From positions 3,038,001 through 3,102,000 of the forward strand of contig NC_015321.1 of the NCBI RefSeq assembly GCF_000194605.1: 64,000 bases of DNA, in the 5' to 3' direction. The stretch's first letter is position 1. Each line of letters starts with the position of its first letter. The stretch comes from Fluviicola taffensis DSM 16823 (GTDB lineage Bacteria; Bacteroidota; Bacteroidia; Flavobacteriales_D; Crocinitomicaceae). A model generated the notes under the pieces. It was not told the DNA's origin. It saw only the letters and a list, made by a program, of their open reading frames with translations, and ran no database searches. The translations under genes and the position numbers were made by a program. This document shows, in pieces, positions 57,150 through 64,000 of this stretch.

Positions 57150-57893
57150 TTATTTTTTGATGCTTCCAAAAACTTTAGAAAGCAAATCTGTAACGCGTGC
57201 TGCAGGATCTTTACGAATTTTATTTTCTTCTTTTTCGACCATTTGAAACAAGCCTGAAATTGCTCTCTCAGTGACGTATTGATTCAAATCTGGATTGATT
57301 TTTTGTCCACCTGTTAAGCTCATAGCACTGTTGTATTTCGTAATGAGTGGATTCCAGTATTCCGTTAATTTCACTTTAGAAATTGCTTCTTTTACTTTTG
57401 GAGAAAATACTTCAACCAATTTGGTTGTTGTGTTGTCTTTCAAAAATTTGGTTGCAGCGCCTTCTCCTCCATTTAAAATACTGAATCCATCGGAAATACT
57501 CATTCCAAGAATAGCGTCTTTAAAAATAGGTAATGCTTCTTTTGTTGCTTCCTCAGCTGCTCTGTTTAGAGTAGTCTCAAACTTTTCAACCTGAGTTCCT
57601 AAGCCCCAATCCATTGCTTTTTCTTTCACTTTGATTGCATCTTGAGGAAATGGCAAGCGAATGGCATCATTTTTTAAGAATCCGTCCGTTACTGACGTTA
57701 AATTCACAGAGTTTTGAATCCCAACAGTCAAAGCTTCTTTTAAACCAGAAATGACTTCTCCATTTGTTAGTGCAGGAGCAGTTGTACTTCCTGTTCCGGT
57801 ATTTAGGGTGCTAGCAGCTTCTTTTATCGTATCGCAACCTGCTAAACTGATAATAAGGCTACCACTTGCTAAGATTGTTGTGAATTTTCTCAT
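57150..57893 (-). CDS. DUF4197 domain-containing lipoprotein
   Basis: A 247-residue protein from the ATG at 57893 (MRKFTTILASGSLIISLAGC, lipobox LAGC). The DUF4197 region covers about residues 45-245: LKEALTVGIQNSVNLTSVTD, IRLPFPQDAIKVKEKAMDWG, MSISDGFSILNGGEGAATKF and the end YVTERAISGLFQMVEKEENK. The family is periplasmic, all-helical and of unknown function. It lies divergently from cinA with about 60 bases between the start codons. Confidence 0.88.
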   Translation of the reverse strand: MRKFTTILASGSLIISLAGCDTIKEAASTLNTGTGSTTAPALTNGEVISGLKEALTVGIQNSVNLTSVTDGFLKNDAIRLPFPQDAIKVKEKAMDWGLGTQVEKFETTLNRAAEEATKEALPIFKDAILGMSISDGFSILNGGEGAATKFLKDNTTTKLVEVFSPKVKEAISKVKLTEYWNPLITKYNSAMSLTGGQKINPDLNQYVTERAISGLFQMVEKEENKIRKDPAARVTDLLSKVFGSIKK

Positions 57894-57952
57894 GGAATAT
57901 TTTTTATGTTCAAACTTAAGAATAATTTTGTCCATAGCTCAAAAATAGTACC

Positions 57953-59209
57953 ATGATTAATGTTGAAATTATTTCCATTGGAGATGAACTCCTTATCGGA
58001 CAAACAATTAATACAAATGCTTCGTGGATGGGGGTGCAATTAGCTATTCAAGGGATCAAGGTTGCGAACGTTGTAACAATCTCCGATACTTGGGATGCAA
58101 TCTCGCATGCATTGAAGGTTTCTCAGGAAAGAAGTCAGGTTGTTTTAATCACTGGTGGGCTTGGTCCAACGAAAGATGATATTACCAAACAAGTACTTTG
58201 CGATTTTTTCAATACGAAATTGGTGTTGAATCAAGATGTGTTAGAGCATGTTGAGTCTTTTTTTATAAAAAGAAATAGACCCATGTTGGAAGTAAATAAA
58301 ATGCAAGCAATGATTCCGGAAGCTTGTGAAGTGTTGTTTAATGAGCAAGGAACAGCTCCTGGGATGTGGTTCGAAAATTCAGATACAATTTTTGTTTCAA
58401 TGCCTGGTGTGCCTTATGAAATGAAGTATTTGTTTGAAACACATGTGATTCCAAGATTGACTAACCGGTTTCCTGTAAAAAAGCTCATTCAAAAAACCTA
58501 TTTGACACAAGGTATTGGAGAGTCTTTTTTAGCTGAACGATTAATTGATTGGGAAAATGAATTGCGAGCAGAAGGACTTGATTTAGCTTATTTACCTTCT
58601 CCAGGAATGGTTAAATTGAGAGTTAGTTCGAGCTCTGGAAATTTGAATCGAGTTGCTTTTTATGGAAATCAATTGAATGAAATGATTCCAACACATCTGT
58701 ATGGTGAAGAAGAGGAAACATTGCCTGAGGTTGTTGGGAAGTTATTATTGAAAAATGGACAGACAATTGGTGCGGTAGAAAGTTGTACAGGAGGAAATAT
58801 TCTAGCTAGTTTAACAAGCGTTTCTGGATCTTCAGGATATGTTTTGGGAGGATTTGTAACTTACAGTAATGAGTTGAAGATAAAGCTTTCGAAGGTGAAG
58901 TCAGAAACTTTGACTAATTTTGGTGCGGTTTCAGAGGAAGTTGTCCTTGAAATGGCTACAGGAGGAAAGAGCGAATTAGGGGTCGATTGGTCCATTTCTG
59001 TTTCTGGAGTTGCTGGTCCATTAGGAGGAAGTGAAGACAAGCCAGTAGGTACAGTTTGGATTGCAATTGATGGTCCAATAAGAAAGATTTCTAGAAAATT
59101 TCTTTTCGGTACAGATAGACAAAGAACCGTTCAAATGACTGTGCTAACTGCTTTAAATATGTTGCGTTGCGAAATTTTAGGAATAAATATTGAAAAAAAG
59201 CACGATTAA
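57953..59209 (+). CDS. cinA: CinA family nicotinamide-nucleotide amidohydrolase
   Basis: A 418-residue two-domain protein. The N-terminal molybdopterin-binding-like domain has IISIGDELLIGQTINTNASW and LITGGLGPTKDDITKQVL. The C-terminal deamidase domain (about 260-418) has GAVESCTGGNILASLTSVSG, GGFVTYSNELKIKLSKVKSE, ISVSGVAGPLGGSEDKPVGT and VWIAIDGP. It recycles nicotinamide mononucleotide to nicotinate mononucleotide. The order cinA-rpmB-rpmG is typical of Bacteroidota. Confidence 0.93.
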   Translation: MINVEIISIGDELLIGQTINTNASWMGVQLAIQGIKVANVVTISDTWDAISHALKVSQERSQVVLITGGLGPTKDDITKQVLCDFFNTKLVLNQDVLEHVESFFIKRNRPMLEVNKMQAMIPEACEVLFNEQGTAPGMWFENSDTIFVSMPGVPYEMKYLFETHVIPRLTNRFPVKKLIQKTYLTQGIGESFLAERLIDWENELRAEGLDLAYLPSPGMVKLRVSSSSGNLNRVAFYGNQLNEMIPTHLYGEEEETLPEVVGKLLLKNGQTIGAVESCTGGNILASLTSVSGSSGYVLGGFVTYSNELKIKLSKVKSETLTNFGAVSEEVVLEMATGGKSELGVDWSISVSGVAGPLGGSEDKPVGTVWIAIDGPIRKISRKFLFGTDRQRTVQMTVLTALNMLRCEILGINIEKKHD

Positions 59210-59278
59210 TATTGCTTATTTGTTGGAAAATACTTTTCTTTGCACCCGCTTTTAGAATTAGGAAAAAAATAATATACA

Positions 59279-59515
59279 ATGTCACGAGTTTGTCAATTAA
59301 CAGGAAAGTCGGTAATGGTAGGGAATAATGTTTCTCACTCAAACCGCAAAACCAAACGCAAGTTTTACCCAAACTTGTTAACCAAAAAGTTCTACGTTCC
59401 AGAGGACGATATGTATGTTACATTAAAGATCTCTGCATCTGCGTTAAGAACAATTAATAAGAAAGGTATTTCTGCGTGTATGAAAGAAGCACGTGAAAAA
59501 GGGTATTTGAAATAA
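59279..59515 (+). CDS. rpmB: 50S ribosomal protein L28
   Basis: A 78-residue ribosomal protein: [40 protein letters not shown] and [20 protein letters not shown]. The size and sequence are canonical for Bacteroidota. It is followed by rpmG after 44 bases. Confidence 0.97.
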   Translation: MSRVCQLTGKSVMVGNNVSHSNRKTKRKFYPNLLTKKFYVPEDDMYVTLKISASALRTINKKGISACMKEAREKGYLK

Positions 59516-59559
59516 TCCTGATTCGGTCACGAAAGTGATTAATCATAAAGAATAAAAAA

Positions 59560-59748
59560 ATGGCTAAGAAAGCAAAAGGAAATAGAATCCAGGTTATTTT
59601 AGAGTGTACAGAGCACAAAGAAACTGGAATGGCGGGAACTTCTCGTTATATCACGATGAAGAATCGTAAAAACACGCCAGATCGTTTGGAGATTAAGAAA
59701 TTTAATCCAGTATTGAAGCGTTATACCCTTCATAAAGAAATTAAGTAA
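59560..59748 (+). CDS. rpmG: 50S ribosomal protein L33
   Basis: A 62-residue ribosomal protein: [40 protein letters not shown] and [15 protein letters not shown]. It lacks the zinc-binding Cys pairs found in some L33 proteins; only one Cys is present. DUF4295 and ftsY follow. Confidence 0.97.
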   Translation: MAKKAKGNRIQVILECTEHKETGMAGTSRYITMKNRKNTPDRLEIKKFNPVLKRYTLHKEIK

Positions 59749-59831
59749 GAAGAAAAAGCATTGCTTTTGATTTGATTGTCGTCTCTGACGAAATAAATTT
59801 CAAATTAAAACAAGCATAAAACTAATAAGTC

Positions 59832-59984
59832 ATGGCAAAGAAAGTAGTAGCATCCCTACAAAAAGGTGGAGGAAAAGAGCATACGAAAGTAATCAAGATG
59901 GTTAAGTCTGATAAAGGTTCTTTCACATTTAAAGAAGAAATTGTTCACAACGATAAAGTAAAAGACTTTTTTACAAAAGCCTAA
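59832..59984 (+). CDS. DUF4295 family protein
   Basis: A 50-residue basic protein, MAKKVVASLQKGGGKEHTKV followed by IKMVKSDKGSFTFKEEIVHN and ending KDFFTKA. It is the short DUF4295 protein that follows rpmG in Bacteroidota. Its position and composition point to a ribosome-associated protein. Too small for ordinary gene-length cut-offs, but the family match is clear. Confidence 0.9.
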   Translation: MAKKVVASLQKGGGKEHTKVIKMVKSDKGSFTFKEEIVHNDKVKDFFTKA

Positions 59985-60016
59985 TTCTTTAAAAGTTGTA
60001 AACTCGATATTGTTTT

Positions 60017-60049
60017 AAAACCTCTCTGCCACAGCAGAGAGGTTTTTTT
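60017..60049 (+). terminator. Intrinsic terminator after the ribosomal operon
   Basis: AAAACCTCTCTGC (60017-60029) and GCAGAGAGGTTTTTTT (60034-60049) form a stem with a CACA loop. It lies between the DUF4295 gene and ftsY. Confidence 0.9.
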
Positions 60050-60065
60050 ATTGTATTTTTGAACT

Positions 60066-61019
60066 ATGGCATTATTTGGTTGGTTTTCGAAAGAAAATAA
60101 AGAAACACTTGATAAAGGACTCGAAAAAACTAAAGAAAGTTTTTTTGGTAAATTAACTCGTTCATTAGTTGGTAAATCCCGAGTTGATGATGAGGTACTG
60201 GATGAGTTGGAAGAAATTCTAATCAGTTCGGATGTGGGAGTAAATACCACTTTGAAAATTATTGATCGCATTAACGAACGTGTTTCGAAAGATAAATACG
60301 TAGGAACCGATGAACTAAATAAAGTTCTCAAAGAAGAAATTGCGAATCTCTTATCTGAAAATGATAGCGATGGACCAAGTGAATACACAATTCCTGCCCA
60401 TAATGGTAATCCCCATGTAATTATGGTTGTTGGAGTAAATGGGGTAGGTAAGACTACTTCAATCGGTAAATTAGCAAATCAATTTAAAAAATCAGGAAAG
60501 AAAGTAGTGCTAGGTGCTGCAGATACTTTTCGAGCTGCGGCCGTTGACCAATTAATTATTTGGTCCGAACGAGTTGGTGTTCCAATTGTACATCAAGGAA
60601 TGGGGGCTGATCCAGCTTCTGTAGCATTCGATGCATTAAGTTCTGCTAAAGCACAAGGAGCGGATGTTGTAATCATAGATACAGCAGGAAGGTTACATAA
60701 TAAGGTCAATTTAATGAACGAGCTTTCTAAAATAAAACGGGTGATGGAAAAGGTTATTCCTGATGCACCACACGAAATTTTATTGGTATTGGATGGTTCT
60801 ACTGGTCAAAATGCTTATGAACAAGCTAAACAGTTTGCCTTAGCCACCTCTTTAACGGGACTAATCATTACAAAGTTAGATGGAACTGCTAAAGGTGGTG
60901 TTGTCATCGGGATTTCTGATCAAATGAGCATTCCTGTGCGTTTTATTGGTGTTGGTGAGGGGATAGAAGATTTGCAAGTTTTTCATAAAGAGGAATTTGT
61001 TTCGTCTATTTTTGGCTAA
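60066..61019 (+). CDS. ftsY: Signal recognition particle receptor FtsY
   Basis: A 317-residue SRP GTPase. A short N-terminal region ([20 protein letters not shown]) is followed by the N domain and G domain: [18 protein letters not shown] (G1), [11 protein letters not shown] (SRP insert), [20 protein letters not shown] (G3), [15 protein letters not shown] (G4) and [14 protein letters not shown]. It receives ribosome-nascent chains at the membrane with SRP. The acidic N-terminal extension of other FtsY proteins is absent, which is usual in this phylum. Confidence 0.96.
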   Translation: MALFGWFSKENKETLDKGLEKTKESFFGKLTRSLVGKSRVDDEVLDELEEILISSDVGVNTTLKIIDRINERVSKDKYVGTDELNKVLKEEIANLLSENDSDGPSEYTIPAHNGNPHVIMVVGVNGVGKTTSIGKLANQFKKSGKKVVLGAADTFRAAAVDQLIIWSERVGVPIVHQGMGADPASVAFDALSSAKAQGADVVIIDTAGRLHNKVNLMNELSKIKRVMEKVIPDAPHEILLVLDGSTGQNAYEQAKQFALATSLTGLIITKLDGTAKGGVVIGISDQMSIPVRFIGVGEGIEDLQVFHKEEFVSSIFG

Positions 61020-61110
61020 TAATTGAACGTCAAACATTTAAACTAGCTATTTACTAATTGTGAACTAATCATTTAATTGACTGAAGTATATTTGTTGTAC
61101 TTATAGCACA

Positions 61111-61461
61111 ATGAATCAAATTCCAATTAATAAAACGTATGCAATAATTTCCTACTGTACTCTTATTGGGTGGATTGTAGCTATTATTCAGGCTTCGTCT
61201 AAAGAAGAAAACGTTAAGCATTTCACCGCATTTCACTTAAGACAAATGCTTTTATTGATGTTGATTGGAGCTGCTATAAGCATTATTTCAACTATTTTAT
61301 TTTTTATCCCAGTTATTGGAATAATTGGGATTAATATTCTGTCCTTAATTTTGTTTTTGATTTGGTTGATGTTGATTGTATCAGCTGTCAGAGGCGAAAA
61401 GAGATATATTCCACTGGTAGGTGAGTCTGGTGAAAAGATGCTCGGAGATATGTTTGAATAG
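61111..61461 (+). CDS. Tic20/DUF4870-like small membrane protein
   Basis: A 116-residue protein with three or four membrane segments: YAIISYCTLIGWIVAIIQAS, AFHLRQMLLLMLIGAAISII and a long hydrophobic stretch FIPVIGIIGINILSLILFLI. The pattern YC-x-IGW-x-A-x(n)-KEE-x(n)-FHLRQ is typical of the Tic20/DUF4870-like family. The role is unknown. Confidence 0.75.
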   Translation: MNQIPINKTYAIISYCTLIGWIVAIIQASSKEENVKHFTAFHLRQMLLLMLIGAAISIISTILFFIPVIGIIGINILSLILFLIWLMLIVSAVRGEKRYIPLVGESGEKMLGDMFE

Positions 61462-61573
61462 ATTGATTTATAGGTTGTTTTTTTATTTTCCAAAATGATT
61501 TTAGCTTTTCTTTTTCAGGAGTTATTAGAGTTACCTTCTATTTCCTAAATTTGATGTAAAGATTCAAACAAGC

Positions 61574-62614
61574 ATGCAGAAACTAAAAATCAATGGCCAT
61601 GGGCATATTTTACCTGAACCTTCGGAAATTCCAAGATTCATGCGTGAGAAAAAATTATTTTGGATTGATGACGATAAAAAGTTCATGAGACAAGATGATT
61701 GGGCTAGACCAATTACTGATCCTAGTTTCTTTTTTGATGATAAGATTGAATGGATGGAAAGGCATGCAATTGATCATGGTGTGATGTTGAATCTTTCTCA
61801 AGTTTATTGCAATGGCTGGTCCAAACAAGATTCTTACGATGCAATTAGATGGCAAAATGATTTCAATGCAAGTGTACAAGAACGCCGACCAGATAAATTC
61901 ACCAGCGGGTTTGTTGTGCAACCACTTCATTTGGATGATGCTTTAAATGAAATGAGACGTTCTGTTGAAGATTTGAAAATGACGGTTTTGTGTTTGCCTA
62001 CTCATTTCTTAAATAAAAAAAATGAATGGTTGTCTGTTGTCGATGAATCAACTCTGCCCATTTTTGATTTAGCTAACGAGTATAATCTAGCGATTGAAAT
62101 TCATCCATATGATGGAGAGAAGATGGTTGCGTTGAAAGATATTTATTGGCGTTTTCATTTGGTGTGGATGATGGCACAAACTGCTGATACCCTACACATG
62201 TACTCGCTATTGGATTTTGTCAATAAATACCCAAATATTAGAACTTGTTTTGCGCATGGTTGTATGTTAGGTCAGGCAAATTATGGTAGAAGATTGCAAG
62301 GTTTTGATGGAAGACCTGATTTGTTTACAGAAACGCGTGATCCACGAGCAAGTTTAGGGCATCCCAATTTGTTTTTTGATACGTTGGTTCACGATTCTTA
62401 CACGTTGCAATTACTGAAAATACGCGTTGGTTCTTCTCAAATTGTTTCAGGATTGGATGATCCTTATCCTTTAGGTGAAATGGAAGGCGTTGCAAATTCT
62501 TATCCAGGAAGAGTAATTGACTTTGCAGTTCAAGTGGGGATTCTCGAGCAAAAAGAATCAGATGCTATATGGTATGATAATGTATTGCGCTGGTTAGGGA
62601 AAACGTCCATTTAA
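61574..62614 (+). CDS. Amidohydrolase family protein (ACMSD-like)
   Basis: A 346-residue metal-dependent hydrolase of the amidohydrolase-2 family. Metal ligands appear in order: HGH in KINGHGHILPEPS (about residues 8-12), His in LAIEIHPYDGEKM, His in RTCFAHGCMLGQANY and Asp in IVSGLDDPYPLGEMEG. The family includes 2-amino-3-carboxymuconate semialdehyde decarboxylase, which acts in kynurenine catabolism; this protein could be that enzyme, but no kynurenine-pathway gene is adjacent. Confidence 0.85.
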   Translation: MQKLKINGHGHILPEPSEIPRFMREKKLFWIDDDKKFMRQDDWARPITDPSFFFDDKIEWMERHAIDHGVMLNLSQVYCNGWSKQDSYDAIRWQNDFNASVQERRPDKFTSGFVVQPLHLDDALNEMRRSVEDLKMTVLCLPTHFLNKKNEWLSVVDESTLPIFDLANEYNLAIEIHPYDGEKMVALKDIYWRFHLVWMMAQTADTLHMYSLLDFVNKYPNIRTCFAHGCMLGQANYGRRLQGFDGRPDLFTETRDPRASLGHPNLFFDTLVHDSYTLQLLKIRVGSSQIVSGLDDPYPLGEMEGVANSYPGRVIDFAVQVGILEQKESDAIWYDNVLRWLGKTSI

Positions 62615-62623
62615 TCCTCAATA

Positions 62624-64000
62624 ATGCTAAGAATATTCTTTCTTTTATGTTTTGTTTTTACTCAAATAACAGATTGCTTCTCACAAGCTGAACCTGATTC
62701 TGTTGGCCGTAATCGATTTGTTGAAATTGGGAGGTTTATTAAAAATAGAAAGCAAGAATTTGGATTTCACGAACAAATAATCCCCGCTAAAAATGGTGAA
62801 GAGGAGGTTAAAGTATCTAAAACGGTTGGAATAGGAAAAACAGATGTTGTCAATTTTGTGATCAATCTAAATCGAATTCCTTCTATTGATTCCATTCAAT
62901 TTTCGGCCCATTCTAATCCGCTGGAAGTTATCCGAATTTCCGATTCAAAATGTTTGATTCAATTAAAAGCTTCGAATAAAGATTATCAAGTTCAGGCGAG
63001 ATACAGGAATCAATTAATTGGAGTTCTGGATGTATCTGTTCTACCTGTGCTGGAACAAGAAATTCGAATTGTTCCATTGGTGCCAATTGTAATCAATTCG
63101 GATAGTCTTGAAGAGGTATTGAATAATCAATTTCGAGGGGCAAATGTTCATTTCAACATAACCGTCGAGAAATTATTTAAGATAGATGAGTTCGATAAAA
63201 CCAAATTGTTCGAAAATCCAAGCGCAAGTAGACTGAAGTATACCGATCAAATGCGAAATATTCGGGATACCTATTTAATCGAAAATAAACCGTCGAATTC
63301 ATTACTTTTCTTCGTCGTGCCAGGATTTGTAAATCAGCAAATGAAAGGTTTTATGGTCAAGAATAAAGCATTGGGTTTTTTGGCTGATAATCAGAATGCA
63401 AATTTATTAGCTGAAGCTTTGACGAAAGAGTATTTGGAAGGATTTGTCAATATTCCTTTTGCAAAAGAAAAAAGAATCAATGATTGGAAACTTATTTTAT
63501 CACAACAAGACTGGATTCGAGTCAATAATAATCCAGGAGTTTATTCATTAGTAGATGATTATGAGGATGTTGTGACGAATAATGGTTTAATCGCGTACTA
63601 TTTATTTGAACAAACAGAAGACGGAACAATTCTGATTAAGAATGCCAATTTTTTAGCTTCGGTTATTCGTCCAATGAAAAAAAACACATATTCCTACCAT
63701 CTCCAAATTGATAATTTTTTATTCAAAACCATTTTTCGAATCAAATCGAGACCATTCAATAGCCTCCATCTCTTAAGTGTAATCATATCTTTTGTTGGGT
63801 TGATTTATGGGTTCAGAAAATTAAGGGCATTCTTAAAATCGAAATTGAAAAAACCGCGTTTAGTTTCATTCCTTTCACGTTTTATTCAATGGTCTGGAAT
63901 AATTGTTATTTCCTATGTTTTAATTAAAGTGGTTGACTTAGGATATTCTTGGTTCGAAGTTAATGACGGAATCATCAAATCCTATAATGGATTAAAGGAG
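62624..64000 (+). CDS. Membrane-anchored secreted protein, 3' end beyond the window
   Basis: At least 459 codons are open to the window end. The ATG at 62624 starts a signal peptide (MLRIFFLLCFVFTQITDCFS). The extracytoplasmic part of about 360 residues has no domain I recognise (VVNFVINLNRIPSIDSIQFS, SLLFFVVPGFVNQQMKGFMV, TKEYLEGFVNIPFAKEKRI). Two membrane segments follow (LLSVIISFVGLIYGF and WSGIIVISYVLIKVVDLGYS). It starts 9 bases after the amidohydrolase stop. The general layout resembles 7TMR-type sensors with intracellular signalling domains, so a signal-transduction domain could follow outside the window, but that is speculation. Confidence 0.6.
   Translation, partial: MLRIFFLLCFVFTQITDCFSQAEPDSVGRNRFVEIGRFIKNRKQEFGFHEQIIPAKNGEEEVKVSKTVGIGKTDVVNFVINLNRIPSIDSIQFSAHSNPLEVIRISDSKCLIQLKASNKDYQVQARYRNQLIGVLDVSVLPVLEQEIRIVPLVPIVINSDSLEEVLNNQFRGANVHFNITVEKLFKIDEFDKTKLFENPSASRLKYTDQMRNIRDTYLIENKPSNSLLFFVVPGFVNQQMKGFMVKNKALGFLADNQNANLLAEALTKEYLEGFVNIPFAKEKRINDWKLILSQQDWIRVNNNPGVYSLVDDYEDVVTNNGLIAYYLFEQTEDGTILIKNANFLASVIRPMKKNTYSYHLQIDNFLFKTIFRIKSRPFNSLHLLSVIISFVGLIYGFRKLRAFLKSKLKKPRLVSFLSRFIQWSGIIVISYVLIKVVDLGYSWFEVNDGIIKSYNGLKE

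Overview
The window is chromosomal DNA of a member of the Bacteroidota, most likely order Flavobacteriales and close to Fluviicola (Crocinitomicaceae). The placement is inferred from several features: AT-rich DNA, T9SS sorting domains of both C-terminal types, a TonB-dependent receptor with an N-terminal carboxypeptidase-like domain, bacillithiol synthesis (BshC), a fused isobutyryl-CoA mutase (IcmF), the rpmB-rpmG-DUF4295-ftsY order typical of Bacteroidota, and -7 boxes of the TAnnTTTG type. No marker gene was compared, so the genus is only a suggestion.

Layout. 1-2.7 kb: the start of a radical-SAM DNA modification/repair protein and a large T9SS-secreted protein. 2.8-4.4 kb: a compact three-gene operon with two tandem small precursor peptides ending in the same heptapeptide CPACGMG and a DUF692-type multinuclear iron oxidase (MNIO). 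This looks like a ribosomally made, post-translationally modified peptide (RiPP) system and is the best candidate for an undescribed system. 4.4-9.8 kb: an accessory island with a SUKH/SMI1 protein, a small lipoprotein, a four-helix-bundle protein, dispersed repeats, an AbiE-type (type IV) toxin-antitoxin pair whose toxin gene is broken by a 4-bp duplication, and tRNA-Leu(GAG) followed by two truncated, palindrome-interrupted copies of its own 5' end. 9.8-18.4 kb: housekeeping genes (FAH-family hydrolase, exonuclease, OmpA/PD40 lipoprotein-like protein, 2-oxoacid dehydrogenase E2, glycosyltransferase fusion, RidA, PabA/TrpG). 18.4-21.2 kb: a second accessory patch with a MITE-like element, small membrane proteins and a zeta-toxin module between direct repeats.

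21.2-34.9 kb is a core region: DUF2147, Psd, CdsA, FtsH, RsfS, BirA, PyrE, NUDIX, DUF1573, cyclophilin, BshC, a TonB-dependent receptor and ArfB. 34.9-38.8 kb holds a LemA / M48 protease / two-membrane-protein operon bracketed by two paralogous winged-helix regulators. The regulators share a 28-bp upstream motif, and near-palindromic sites precede lemA and one regulator, so a small regulatory circuit can be proposed. 38.8-43.4 kb: lipoproteins, DUF1801, GNAT, an EF-Tu domain-like protein and a TPR-SpoIIE phosphatase.

43.5-49.0 kb: a 1413-bp ISAon1-like element with a perfect 8-bp target duplication (GAAATACT) has cut the 3' end off a LytTR response-regulator gene. Both halves are still readable, and the partner histidine kinase lies directly upstream. 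49.3-64 kb: IcmF, a T9SS-secreted adhesin-like pair, lipoproteins, a nucleoside phosphorylase, DUF4197, CinA, L28, L33, DUF4295, FtsY, a Tic20-like membrane protein, an amidohydrolase and a membrane-anchored secreted protein that runs off the end.

Starts were chosen by family alignment from memory, signal peptides and gene overlap. No database search was run.
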